From an uncultured Collinsella sp. (GTDB lineage Bacteria > Actinomycetota > Coriobacteriia > Coriobacteriales > Coriobacteriaceae), in the NCBI GenBank assembly GCA_900545605.1, contig UQZL01000005.1, positions 1-64,000 on the forward strand: a stretch of DNA of 64,000 nucleotides. The letters run 5' to 3'. Below the pieces are notes generated by a model. It saw only the letters and a list, made by a program, of their open reading frames with translations. It ran no database searches and was not told the DNA's origin. Position numbers and translations under genes: made by a program. This document shows positions 33,933 to 42,572 of the stretch, one piece after another; within the stretch, counting starts at the first letter, position 1; each line of letters starts with the position of its first letter.

Positions 33933-34904
33933 ATGAAGCTTTCTAAGATTGCGGCCCTGTTTATGGTGCCGGTGTTGGCCTTGTGCCTTGTGGCATGTTC
34001 GGCGCCCGGCGGCAATGCGAGCGAATCTGCGAGCTCCGATCCTAAGATCGCAGAACTCACTGCGCAGAAGCCGGCCAATGCCGACGAGGCCGCCGAGCTG
34101 TATGCGAAGCTCATGCAGAAGGAGAACGAGATTTTTTCGAGTGATAACGCGCTGTGGGAAAAGGTATTCAATGCGGCAAATAAAGACTCGGCAATGATTG
34201 AGGACGGCAGCAATTACGGCGATTTTCTGCTCAAGACCATCGACGGCGCCAAGGATGAGTTCACGGCGGATGAGCTTAAGACGCTCAAGACCGGTGCACA
34301 GCAGATCAAGGAGATCGAGGACAAGCTCGAGAGCTTGGAGAAGGAGTTCCCCGGCTGTGGAAGCACGCCGAGCGCAGGCGAGAGCGTCGACGCTTCGACC
34401 GCTGGCATGACGGCCGGTGCCAATGCTTCGAGCGAGACGACGAAGTTCCCCAGCTTTACGGGCAAGGACCTGGATGGCAACGACGTGAACAGCGACGAGC
34501 TGTTCTCTAAGAACAAGGTCACCGTCATGAACTTCTGGTTCACTACTTGCAAGCCGTGCGTGGGCGAGCTGGGCGATCTTGAGAAACTGAATCAGGAGCT
34601 TGCCGAGAAGGGCGGCCAGGTCGTGGGCGTCAATTCCTTTACGCTCGATGGCAACAAGGGCGAGATTGCAGATGCCAAGGACGTGCTGAGCAAGAAGGGC
34701 GTGACATATAAGAACGTCTGGTTCAAGTCGGATAGCGAGGCCGGTAAGTTCACGTCAAATTTGTTCTCGTTCCCGACAACGTATGTCATCGATCAGAATG
34801 GCAACATCGTAGGGGATCCAATCGTGGGAGCCATCAGCTCCGCCGAGCAGCGCGCAGCGCTCGACAAGCTTATCGACCAGGCGATTGCGAATAGCGGGCA
34901 GTAA
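33933..34904 (+). CDS. TlpA/ResA-like thiol-disulfide lipoprotein
   Basis: A 323-residue lipoprotein: lipobox with Cys22 (LCLVACSAPGG), a helical, charged spacer (about 40-150), and a C-terminal thioredoxin fold with the redox pair Cys206-Lys-Pro-Cys209 (FWFTTCKPCVGEL) and the cis-proline region SFPTTYVIDQNGNIVG. The ATG at 33933 is seven bases after GGAGG; the one at 33927 is too close. It is the last gene of the CXXC / 4Fe-4S operon, so it probably receives electrons across the membrane and reduces disulfides or haem protein precursors outside. Confidence 0.88.
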   Translation: MKLSKIAALFMVPVLALCLVACSAPGGNASESASSDPKIAELTAQKPANADEAAELYAKLMQKENEIFSSDNALWEKVFNAANKDSAMIEDGSNYGDFLLKTIDGAKDEFTADELKTLKTGAQQIKEIEDKLESLEKEFPGCGSTPSAGESVDASTAGMTAGANASSETTKFPSFTGKDLDGNDVNSDELFSKNKVTVMNFWFTTCKPCVGELGDLEKLNQELAEKGGQVVGVNSFTLDGNKGEIADAKDVLSKKGVTYKNVWFKSDSEAGKFTSNLFSFPTTYVIDQNGNIVGDPIVGAISSAEQRAALDKLIDQAIANSGQ

Positions 34905-34919
34905 AGGCTGAGTACACGT

Positions 34920-34952
34920 AATGTGACAAAGGGACAGTCCCTTTGTCACATT
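34920..34952. repeat. 33-bp perfect palindrome, ATGTGACAAAGGGAC family
   Basis: AATGTGACAAAGGGAC and its exact reverse complement flank one central base. Related, more degraded copies lie at 38384-38415 and 40235-40265, and a variant at 51324-51379. It sits after the TlpA gene but lacks a T-run, so it is probably an intergenic repeat rather than only a terminator. Confidence 0.7.
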
Positions 34953-35130
34953 GTCGATGTTGTGTGCGGGACGGTGCGCTGTGTGGCGTGCCGTCCCGTT
35001 CGTTTTTGCCCGGTTCGTTACATTCCTCACTGGCGTCGGCAGAAAATGGGAATAGAGTAGGACAAACGCGTCGAATACGAACGGCGGGGGAGAGCGGGTG
35101 AGTGTGCCCGCGCGGGAGAGGTTGCCGTCC

Positions 35131-38100
35131 ATGCTGGAGCTCAAAGATATTTGCAAAAGGTACGTCACGCAGTCGTTTACGCAGGTGGCGCTCGATAACG
35201 TGAGCCTGGCGTTTCGCGACAACGAGTTCGTGGCCATTCTGGGTCCCTCGGGCTCGGGCAAAACCACGATGCTCAACGTCATCGGCGGGCTGGATCATTT
35301 TGACTCGGGCGATCTGCTCATCGACGGTATTTCGACCAAGGACTTTCGCGATCGCGATTGGGATGCCTACCGCAACAATCGCATCGGCTTTGTGTTCCAG
35401 AGCTATAACCTCATTCCGCATCAGACCATTTTGGAAAACGTGGAGCTGGCGCTTACGCTCACGGGTGTGGGCCATGCCGAGCGCCGCCAGCGTGCGCGCG
35501 AGGCGTTGGAGAAAGTCGGCCTGGGCGAGCACGTTAACAAGCGCCCGAGCCAGCTATCGGGCGGGCAGATGCAGCGCGTGGCCATCGCCCGCGCCCTAAT
35601 CAACGATCCCGAGATCGTGCTGGCAGACGAGCCGACCGGCGCCTTGGATTCAACGACATCCGTACAGGTCATGGATCTGCTCAAAGACGTGGCGCGCGAC
35701 CGCCTGGTCATCATGGTCACCCACAATCCCGAGCTGGCGTACCAATACGCCACGCGCATCGTCAACCTGGCGGACGGCAAGATCACCGACGATTCCGACC
35801 CCTTTGATGTTGTCAAGGCCGCGCGTCGCGAGGCCAAGCCTACGCGCAAAACCTCGATGAGCTTTGTGACGGCGCTGGGACTTTCTGCCCGCAACCTTAT
35901 GACCAAGAAAGGCCGTACGGCCATGACGGCCTTTGCGGGCTCGATTGGCATTATCGGTATCGCGGCGATTCTGGCGCTGTCCAATGGCGTAAACGGCTAC
36001 ATCAAAAAGGTCGAGGAGGATACGCTCTCGAGCTACCCACTCACCATTTCCAAGCAGGATTACGACCTGTCATCCATGATGGGCGGGCAGGGTGCTGCGG
36101 ATGATGACTCGCCTGAAAACGTGGATTCGTCCGACGACAGTGCCGACGGCAAGGCTCAGGGAACCGATAAGATTCCCGTGGTCACGGCCGTAAAGGATAT
36201 GTTTGCAAGTGTTAAGTCCAATGACATGACGAGCTTTAAGGCATGGCTCGATGCCGGTGGCGACGGCATCGACAAAGAGGTCAACGCTATTCAGTACGGC
36301 TATGGCGTAACGCCGGTTGTCTATCGCGCGGGCAAGGGAGACGAGAAGCCCGTGCGTCTGGTGCCCAATGCCATGACCGAGGCCATGGGCGGCGGCGCGA
36401 GCTCGGCAGCAACGGTGAGCATGGAGTCCATGGGAACCTCGGTCTTCAACGAAATGATTGACGACCAGAGCCTGCTCGACAGCCAATACGACGTCGTGGC
36501 GGGGCATTGGCCTACGTCTGCTAACGAAGCCGTGATGGTGCTTTCGAGTCGCGGCACGGTGGGCGACTACACGCTCTACAGCATCGGTGCGTTGGATATC
36601 AATGAACTCAACGATCTGGTTAACAGCGCCATGACGGCTGACGGTGGGGTCGAGACGCCCGAGACCGGCGCCGACTTTACCTACGACGATGCGCTGTCCA
36701 CGACGTTTAAGGTGTTGTCGCCGGCCGATGCCTATCGCAAAAACGAAGAGACCGGCATGTGGACTGACATGTCTGGCGACGCCGATTTTATGACGGCCAA
36801 GGTTGCCAACGGTATTGACGTGCACATTGTGGGCGTGGTGCGACCTAACGAGACGGCCAACGCGAGTGCGTTGTCTCCGGGCATTGCCTATACGCATGCG
36901 CTGACTCGCCGGCTTATGGAGCGCGCCGCCGATTCGCAGATTGTGCAGGAGCAACTCGCCCATCCCGAGACGGATGTCTTTACGGGCAAGTCTTTCGATG
37001 AGCTGCAAGGCGAGGCCAAACAGGGCGTGGACCTGGGCAGCATGTTCAGTGTGGACGAGGCAGCGCTGAAGAGCGCGTTCTCGTTCGATGCGTCTGCGCT
37101 CTCGGGTGCGGCCGGCGGTATGGACCTGTCTGGTCTTGACTTGTCCGGGCTGGACATTGACCTTTCGAGCGTTGGTAAGGACATCGACTTCAGCGACATC
37201 ATGGCCAAAACGCCAACCCCAGATTTCTCGGGTATCTTTGACGGTCTGGAACTCACGCCCGAGCAAATGCAGCAGGCGGGAACGCTTGCCAACCAGCTGT
37301 TTGAGGGCTTTTTGCAGTCTGATCAGTTTAGGGCGCTGACACCCGAAGATCTTAAGGACACGTCAAAGCTTGCCGCCGCGTTCTCGGCGTATCTTGAGAG
37401 TGATACGGCAGCCCAGCAAATCCTGGCCCAGCTCAAAGCGCTGGGCGGCGATGCCTTGGCCGAGCGCCTGCAACAGGCGATGACCGACTATGTGCAAAAG
37501 CAGCTGGCTCCGTATCTGCAGCAGGCTATGGATCAGGTGATGAAGGCAATCAGCGAGCAGGTAGCGTCGACGGTATCGTCCCAGCTTAAAGCAGGCGCGG
37601 CGGGGCTCATGGGACAGATGGCTACGCAGATGTCGTCGAGTATTGCCAACTTGGCGGGCGCCATGCGTGTTGATGCGAGCGCCTTTGCCAATGCCATTCA
37701 CTTCAACATGGACGCCGAGGACCTGAGTTCGCTCATGATGAGCTATGCCAAGGCGTCGAAGCTCACCTATGACAACAACCTGACCACACTGGGTTATGCG
37801 GACGAGGCGGACCCCATCTCGGTCAAGATTTTCCCGCGTGACTTTGAGGCCAAGGAGCGCGTACTCGACCATATCGATGCGTACAACAAGCAGGTCAAAG
37901 CCGCCGGCCACGACGAGCGGGCAATCTCGTACACCGACTACATGGGCATCATCATGGGGTCGGTGACCGACATCGTGAACACCATCAGCTTGGTGCTCAT
38001 CGCATTCGTGAGTATCAGCCTGGTGGTGAGCTCCATCATGATCGGTATCATCACCTACATCAGCGTGCTGGAACGCAAAAAGGAGATTGGCATCCTGCGC

Positions 38101-38385
38101 GCGATCGGCGCGTCAAAGCGCAACGTGGCCAACGTATTCAATGCCGAGACCTTTATCGAGGGTCTCATCGCCGGCGTCTTTGCCATCGTCGTCGTGGTGG
38201 CTGTGAGCTTTCCGGTTAATGCCTGGGCGCTTGCGGCCAAGCAGGTCCCCAACCTGATGAGTCTGCCCGTGCAGGATGCGCTGCTGCTTATCGCGATTTC
38301 GGTGCTGCTGACGGTCGTTGCCGGTCTGCTGCCCGCCCGCAGCGCGTCCAGGAAGGATCCCGTGGAGGCCTTGCGCTCCGAATAA
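35131..38385 (+). CDS. MacB-like ABC transporter, ATPase and permease fused
   Basis: A 1084-residue protein with an ATPase domain (Walker A GPSGSGKTT from residue 38, signature LSGGQMQRVAIARAL, Walker B VLADEPTGALD) and an FtsX/MacB permease: one helix at about 264-285, an extracellular domain of about 650 residues, and three helices at about 945-975, 1010-1032 and 1050-1070. The outer domain holds a short Asp-rich repeat (SGLDLSGLDIDLSSVG) and long helical stretches. It likely exports lipids, peptides or lipoprotein substrates rather than importing. ATG 35131 follows GGAGAGG; an in-frame GTG at 35098 also has a possible site. Fusion in this order is common in Actinobacteria and Bacilli. Confidence 0.9.
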   Translation: MLELKDICKRYVTQSFTQVALDNVSLAFRDNEFVAILGPSGSGKTTMLNVIGGLDHFDSGDLLIDGISTKDFRDRDWDAYRNNRIGFVFQSYNLIPHQTILENVELALTLTGVGHAERRQRAREALEKVGLGEHVNKRPSQLSGGQMQRVAIARALINDPEIVLADEPTGALDSTTSVQVMDLLKDVARDRLVIMVTHNPELAYQYATRIVNLADGKITDDSDPFDVVKAARREAKPTRKTSMSFVTALGLSARNLMTKKGRTAMTAFAGSIGIIGIAAILALSNGVNGYIKKVEEDTLSSYPLTISKQDYDLSSMMGGQGAADDDSPENVDSSDDSADGKAQGTDKIPVVTAVKDMFASVKSNDMTSFKAWLDAGGDGIDKEVNAIQYGYGVTPVVYRAGKGDEKPVRLVPNAMTEAMGGGASSAATVSMESMGTSVFNEMIDDQSLLDSQYDVVAGHWPTSANEAVMVLSSRGTVGDYTLYSIGALDINELNDLVNSAMTADGGVETPETGADFTYDDALSTTFKVLSPADAYRKNEETGMWTDMSGDADFMTAKVANGIDVHIVGVVRPNETANASALSPGIAYTHALTRRLMERAADSQIVQEQLAHPETDVFTGKSFDELQGEAKQGVDLGSMFSVDEAALKSAFSFDASALSGAAGGMDLSGLDLSGLDIDLSSVGKDIDFSDIMAKTPTPDFSGIFDGLELTPEQMQQAGTLANQLFEGFLQSDQFRALTPEDLKDTSKLAAAFSAYLESDTAAQQILAQLKALGGDALAERLQQAMTDYVQKQLAPYLQQAMDQVMKAISEQVASTVSSQLKAGAAGLMGQMATQMSSSIANLAGAMRVDASAFANAIHFNMDAEDLSSLMMSYAKASKLTYDNNLTTLGYADEADPISVKIFPRDFEAKERVLDHIDAYNKQVKAAGHDERAISYTDYMGIIMGSVTDIVNTISLVLIAFVSISLVVSSIMIGIITYISVLERKKEIGILRAIGASKRNVANVFNAETFIEGLIAGVFAIVVVVAVSFPVNAWALAAKQVPNLMSLPVQDALLLIAISVLLTVVAGLLPARSASRKDPVEALRSE

Positions 38386-38415
38386 TGTGACAAGGGACGG
38401 TCATTTTGTCTCATT
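38384..38415. repeat. Degraded palindrome of the ATGTGACAAAGGGAC family
   Basis: AATGTGACAAGGGAC faces GTCATTTTGTCTCATT across one or two bases, a decayed form of the 33-bp palindrome at 34920. It begins inside the stop region of the ABC gene. Confidence 0.5.
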
Positions 38416-38434
38416 GAGACCCTTGCGAAATCGG

Positions 38435-38610
38435 GGTCTAATACTTTTCCGAGAAGTGAACGAGTGAAAATGGGCCCCCGAAGCATCGGCACTTTTGTGA
38501 TGCAATTTCCCGCGGTTTTGATCGTTGAATCCTGCGGTTTTGGCGTCAGAAAATGTCGATGCTTCGGGGGTCCAAATACAGCCATTCACTTCTGGGGAAA
38601 GTATTAGACC
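38435..38610. repeat. 176-bp palindromic element, copy 1
   Basis: The ends are 26-bp inverted repeats with two mismatches (38435-38460, starting GGTCTAATACTTTTCC, with 38585-38610). Inside, CCCCCGAAGCATCG at 38475-38488 pairs perfectly with 38557-38570. The centre holds two CGCGGTTTT / TGCGGTTTT units. The whole folds into one long interrupted stem. A second copy lies, inverted, at 39969-40148, so the two flank the membrane-protein gene between them. Confidence 0.65.
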
Positions 38611-38656
38611 TCGAGATATAGACGGCGTTTGCGAGCGGAAATCAGAACGCAAGCTT

Positions 38657-39790
38657 CTAGCTCTTCTTTGCAGAGAGCATGAGCCTAATTTCCGGATGGG
38701 TGTATTCGTCGAACTCTTCTTTGGGCTCGGTGTCAAAGGCGTAGTACGACCTGATGGATTCGCCCTCCGTCTTGATGCTGATTTCTTCATATAGGGAGCC
38801 GGCTAAAAATGCCTGCTTAAATTCATCCGACAGGCTGCATGGCGTGAGCAGGCCCGGTGTGGCAACGGAAATGCCCAACCCGTTGAGCGGGGCATAGAGC
38901 GTCGCGATATCCTGCTCGGCGCGGGCGAGGTTGTCTGCAAGGCTTGCCTCGGGGTCGATCTGACTGACGTAATCGACGTCCGTGAGCGTGCCATCTGCAT
39001 CGAAAGAAAGGTAGATATAGGCTGCTTGAGCGCCGAGGTCATTATCGCGTAGATAGCCGATTATGCGGTAGCCGTAGTCGTGATACGACTCGTATGGGTC
39101 GTCTGCTGCGACGCGTTCGCACACGGGCTCCAAGGCATCTTGCGCGATGGCGAGCTGCTCGGCGGCTGCAGCCTTTCTTACCTGAAGCGCGTTATTTCCC
39201 TGGACAAACTGCGGGATGTAGACGCCAAGCAGCACAATGGCGGGCAACACCGCGAGAGCTATGATCTGCTTCTTGACGCTTGGAATCGTCACGCCGTATG
39301 CGTTTGCCATGGCCTCGGCATTGCTCGAGGTTTCGGCTAGCACGTCTGCCGCCGTGGCGACTGCCCCTACGGCGCCGGCGACCTCCGCGGCGCCGCCCAG
39401 GTTGCGCGCGAGATCGTTATCACTGTTCTTGAGCAGGCGGCCGGCAGCTTGCGTGGCGAGCACGCCGGCGACCTCCGCGGAATGGTCCTTGTTGGTCTGG
39501 GCCACCGCAAGCCTGCTCTGCAGTTCCTTCCACTGTTTGCCCTGCATTCCAAAGCGCGGCGCAAGAGCGCAATAGCAAAAGATGGCGAGTTCGATTACGG
39601 TGAGTGCGATGGCGGTATATATGCCCGCGGGCTGGAATTCCTTTTGGTGGAACGCGATATCGTTGACCATTTGGAGCGGCAACATCAACAGGCATGCTAC
39701 GAACGACATGACGAGTGCGGTCGCTGCGATTTTGGGGTATGTGCAGTACCGCTGGATGCGTTTCTTTTCTTGCTCGGTGAGCTGCTGCAT
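38657..39790 (-). CDS. Membrane protein of unknown function between inverted repeats
   Basis: A 377-residue protein. Two hydrophobic helices lie near the N-terminus (IAATALVMSFVACLLMLPLQ, and AGIYTAIALTVIELAIFCYC), then an Ala-rich cytoplasmic stretch (AAEVAGAVGAVATAADVLAE), a third helix (IIALAVLPAIVLLGVYIPQF) and an extracytoplasmic C-terminal domain of about 170 residues. No family was recognised. The ATG at 39790 has GAGG upstream; an in-frame GTG at 39832 lacks a site. The gene is alone and flanked on both sides by copies of the ~180-bp palindromic element and by degraded 33-bp palindromes. Confidence 0.7.
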   Translation of the reverse strand: MQQLTEQEKKRIQRYCTYPKIAATALVMSFVACLLMLPLQMVNDIAFHQKEFQPAGIYTAIALTVIELAIFCYCALAPRFGMQGKQWKELQSRLAVAQTNKDHSAEVAGVLATQAAGRLLKNSDNDLARNLGGAAEVAGAVGAVATAADVLAETSSNAEAMANAYGVTIPSVKKQIIALAVLPAIVLLGVYIPQFVQGNNALQVRKAAAAEQLAIAQDALEPVCERVAADDPYESYHDYGYRIIGYLRDNDLGAQAAYIYLSFDADGTLTDVDYVSQIDPEASLADNLARAEQDIATLYAPLNGLGISVATPGLLTPCSLSDEFKQAFLAGSLYEEISIKTEGESIRSYYAFDTEPKEEFDEYTHPEIRLMLSAKKS

Positions 39791-39968
39791 GGGGCCTCGA
39801 CTCTCATCGTTTTTCGGGGGCGATGTGCACACGCTCTTGAGTATAGATGAGTGAAGGACGTCTGTTGTTCATACATAGCGGTCAACAGCGTGCTGTTGGT
39901 GATCGTTTGATCGCGAACGTCGTCTTTTGGAGCATGAAGCCGCTGCCGATGCCCACAAACAGCAAATC

Positions 39969-40148
39969 GAAGGTGAATGGTTTCCCGAGAAGTGAACGAC
40001 CTAATTTGGACCCCTGAAGCACCCACGTTTTTCGACGCTAAAACCGCAGGATTTGAGTGATAAAACCGCAGGAATTGGCCTTCCAAAAGTGTCGATGCAT
40101 CGAGGGTCCGATTTCACTCGTTCACTTTGCGGAAAACCATTCGCCTTC
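39969..40148. repeat. 180-bp palindromic element, copy 2 (inverted)
   Basis: Reverse-complemented, this aligns with 38435-38610, including AGTGAACGA, two CTGCGGTTTT units and GGGTCCAAAT. Its own outer arms (39969-39997 with 40120-40148) pair over 29 bp with about four mismatches. The outermost arm sequence differs from copy 1 yet stays self-complementary, which suggests structure is conserved. The remaining gap (39791-39968) shows no gene. Confidence 0.65.
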
Positions 40149-40234
40149 GTTGTATGAGGCGCCGGATGCAAGGGTGATTATCGTCAAGCTGCTGCCTCTG
40201 CCTTGTGAATCATCTGGAGCACAAGGCATAATGC

Positions 40235-40265
40235 ATGTAACAAGGGGGCGGTTCCTTTGTCACAT
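40235..40265. repeat. Degraded palindrome of the ATGTGACAAAGGGAC family
   Basis: ATGTAACAAGGGGGC faces GGTTCCTTTGTCACAT, a third member of the palindrome family, 20 bases before the dihydrouridine synthase gene. Confidence 0.5.
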
Positions 40266-40288
40266 CCGTTGATATGAGAGAAGAGTAG

Positions 40289-41242
40289 ATGATTCTTTCG
40301 CTTGCCCCTATGGAGGGGATTACCGGGCATGTGTTCCGTCGCGTGCATGCGGAGTGCTTCGGTGCGCTCGACTGCTATTACACGCCGTTTTTGCCGCCAC
40401 CGCGGGTGGGAAACCGCTTTGGCGGCAAGGCGTTTAAGGAGATCGATCCTGCCAATAACCAGGGGCTTAACGTAGTGCCTCAGCTGATGTCCAAGAACGC
40501 GGACGAGTTTGTGTGGGCGGCACAGGTGCTCGCCGACATGGGCTATCGCGAGGTCAATCTCAACTTGGGTTGCCCCTCGGGGACGGTTGTCGCCAAGGGC
40601 AAGGGCTCGGGCTTTTTGCGCCACTTGGACGAGCTCGAAGTGTTCTTGAGCGATGTGTGCGAACGTTCGCCGTTGCCGGTGTCGGTAAAAACCAGGCTGG
40701 GGCTGGAGAGCGACGACGAATACGAGCGCGTGCTCGATCTGTATTGCCGCATGCCGCTGGCAGAGCTGATTGTGCACCCGCGCGTGCAAAAGGACCGCTA
40801 TACGGGCTCGCCGCGCAAGGAGTTTTATGGCGAGACGCTGGAGCGCGCGCCGTTTCCGGTGGCATACAACGGCGATATTTTTGATCTTGAGGACATGGAT
40901 GCGCTGGTGGAGGCCTATCCCGGCACACGTCATGTAATGCTGGGGCGCGGCCTGCTCGCGAACCCCGCTCTGGCTCGCATGGTCAACGGCGGTCCTGCTG
41001 CCACGGCAGCCGAGCTGCAGCGTTTCCATGACACGCTGTTTGCTGCCTATGCAGAAGAGATTGGCGGCAACGCGGTCTTTCGCATGAAGGAGTGGTGGTT
41101 CTATGCCAAATGCGCTTTCGCCGACCCCGCTACCGTTCACAAGCTCGTACGCAAGACTAAAAAGGTCGACGAATACCGCGCCGCCGTCGAGCGCGTCTTT
41201 CGCGAACAGCCGCTTGCGCCCATAGCCCGCTTCCACGGCTAG
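40289..41242 (+). CDS. tRNA-dihydrouridine synthase
   Basis: A 317-residue FMN-dependent Dus enzyme that reduces uridine in tRNA. It starts MILSLAPMEGITGHVFRRV, with the FMN-binding APMEG typical of the family; the catalytic cysteine is in VNLNLGCPSGTVVAKGKGSG, and the flavin phosphate site in VAYNGDIF and RHVMLGRGLLANP. AGAAGAG precedes the ATG at 40289. It is monocistronic; the palindromes on either side belong to intergenic repeat families. Which Dus subclass (and so which uridine) is not clear from motifs alone. Confidence 0.92.
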   Translation: MILSLAPMEGITGHVFRRVHAECFGALDCYYTPFLPPPRVGNRFGGKAFKEIDPANNQGLNVVPQLMSKNADEFVWAAQVLADMGYREVNLNLGCPSGTVVAKGKGSGFLRHLDELEVFLSDVCERSPLPVSVKTRLGLESDDEYERVLDLYCRMPLAELIVHPRVQKDRYTGSPRKEFYGETLERAPFPVAYNGDIFDLEDMDALVEAYPGTRHVMLGRGLLANPALARMVNGGPAATAAELQRFHDTLFAAYAEEIGGNAVFRMKEWWFYAKCAFADPATVHKLVRKTKKVDEYRAAVERVFREQPLAPIARFHG

Positions 41243-41243
41243 T

Positions 41244-41299
41244 TAGTCGTTGGGGGCGTTCTTTAACAACTAGTCATTTAAGTGCGTCCCCAACGACTA
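41244..41299. repeat. Inverted repeat between convergent genes
   Basis: TAGTCGTTGGGG (41244-41255) is exactly complementary to CCCCAACGACTA (41288-41299), and the inner bases pair partly as well. It starts two bases after the dihydrouridine synthase stop and ends before the convergent glutaredoxin-like gene; it may act as a terminator but has no T-run. Confidence 0.55.
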
Positions 41300-41306
41300 T
41301 GTTGCA

Positions 41307-41552
41307 CTAGAGCAGGTTCTTCTGTACCCACGCGATGATGTCGCTCGATTCGTAGAGTGGTTTGCCGTCGATGAAAAGGCAGGGAACCTGGCGTTTTCCG
41401 CCGACGGCGATGAGCGTCTGCTCGGCATCGGGGTCGGTCGAGATATTGCGCTCAGGGATGGTCACGCCGTTATCGGCCAAAAAGCGCTTGACCTTTAAGC
41501 AATACGGGCAGCCAGTCATAACGTAGAGCGCGAGCTCGTGATCAGTAGCCAT
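41307..41552 (-). CDS. Glutaredoxin-like protein
   Basis: An 81-residue thioredoxin-fold protein: ELALYVMTGCPYCLKVKRFL has the redox Cys-Pro-Tyr-Cys, then the cis-Pro region KRQVPCLFIDGKPLYESSD and the C-terminal helix DIIAWVQKNLL. This is the glutaredoxin/NrdH layout. The start at 41552 is preferred; an upstream TTG has no binding site. It lies 51 bp downstream of the XRE-TipAS regulator gene in the same direction and may be co-transcribed. Confidence 0.85.
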   Translation of the reverse strand: MATDHELALYVMTGCPYCLKVKRFLADNGVTIPERNISTDPDAEQTLIAVGGKRQVPCLFIDGKPLYESSDIIAWVQKNLL

Positions 41553-41603
41553 GGGTCTCCAATCGGTTGAGGTTTTGATTGAAATACCCAAAGCCGCCGC
41601 GGT

Positions 41604-42431
41604 CTATGCGCGCGTCAACGACGACTCGATGGCCTGTACCAGAAACGCCGTGGCTCCGGTGCCGCAGGGCTTGTCGTAGTAGTCGATAAAGCGCTGGTCG
41701 GCAAGATAACCGTGGGCGAGGCCCAGGTATGCTTCGTCTTGGGGTTCGCGTCCCCAGTTGAGACCAATCCAACGACGATGCATCGCGACAAGCTTGCGAG
41801 CCTCGCTTCCGTCCGCATCGCCGTCGCCCACGGCAATCGAAAGCTGGCCCAGAATAGCGCGTTCAAGTTCCTTCATGTCGTTCCATGTCTCGGGGTCCAT
41901 GTCCAGCAGCGCTTCATTTGCTGCATCGATAGCCTCATCGCCATAGCGTGCCCGCGCTTCGGCTCCGTAGCGCTTCTCGTTTTCCTGCACGGTGCGCCAG
42001 CGCTCCAGTTGCGGCAGGACGGCGCCCATGAGCGAGACGGCTTCGTCGAGCGACAGGCCGGTGTTTTGCGCCAGCCGCGGGGCACAATCCTCGATCATCG
42101 CCTCCATCGTTGTCTCGCAGGTGTACTTGCCGTGGTCGTAGCACCACTTGCAGTAATGGTCGGTCGTGGCGCCCGTGGCGTCGGTGCCGCAGTCGTCGGG
42201 TGTGAGTATCATGCCGCAGCTCTGGCAATAATGCTTGGGCATTTCGAGCAGGTGGGGCAGCGGCTCGCCGGTCACGGCGGCAATGAGTTTCATCATGTCG
42301 ATGCCCGGTGTGACCTCGCCGCGTTCCCAACGGCTGACGGCTTGGCGTGTGACGAAGAGCTTGGTGGCGAGCTGCTCCTGGGTAAGGTGATGGGCGCGAC
42401 GGACAGCAATGAGCTTTTCTGCAAAGGCCAT
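41604..42431 (-). CDS. XRE regulator fused to zinc-ribbon and TipAS-like domains
   Basis: A 275-residue protein in three parts: an XRE helix-turn-helix (MAFAEKLIAVRRAHHLTQEQ, then FVTRQAVSRWERGEV), a zinc ribbon with four cysteines (HYCQSCGMILTPDDCG, then YCKWCYDHGKYTCE) and a C-terminal TipAS-like helical domain (AYLGLAHGYLADQRFIDYYD, then GATAFLVQAI). TipAS domains in MerR proteins bind thiopeptide antibiotics or other amphipathic compounds, so this may be a drug- or stress-responsive regulator. GGAGCCG-type bases precede the ATG at 42431. The glutaredoxin-like gene follows. Confidence 0.82.
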   Translation of the reverse strand: MAFAEKLIAVRRAHHLTQEQLATKLFVTRQAVSRWERGEVTPGIDMMKLIAAVTGEPLPHLLEMPKHYCQSCGMILTPDDCGTDATGATTDHYCKWCYDHGKYTCETTMEAMIEDCAPRLAQNTGLSLDEAVSLMGAVLPQLERWRTVQENEKRYGAEARARYGDEAIDAANEALLDMDPETWNDMKELERAILGQLSIAVGDGDADGSEARKLVAMHRRWIGLNWGREPQDEAYLGLAHGYLADQRFIDYYDKPCGTGATAFLVQAIESSLTRA

Positions 42432-42572
42432 AGCGGCTCCTTTCTGCTGGTTGATGGCTTAAGCATACGCGGCAGCAGGTGCCCTTCCAAGCAACCGTTG
42501 GTTGCACGACGGGCGACCGCGGCGAAGAATTGCGCGCAACGCCCCACACCTCCATGCCGTACAATGACCGGC

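Noticed and set aside
41712..42572. N-terminal extension of the TrmO frame
   Set aside because: It would overlap the whole XRE-TipAS gene on the other strand; the conserved TrmO start is at 42573.
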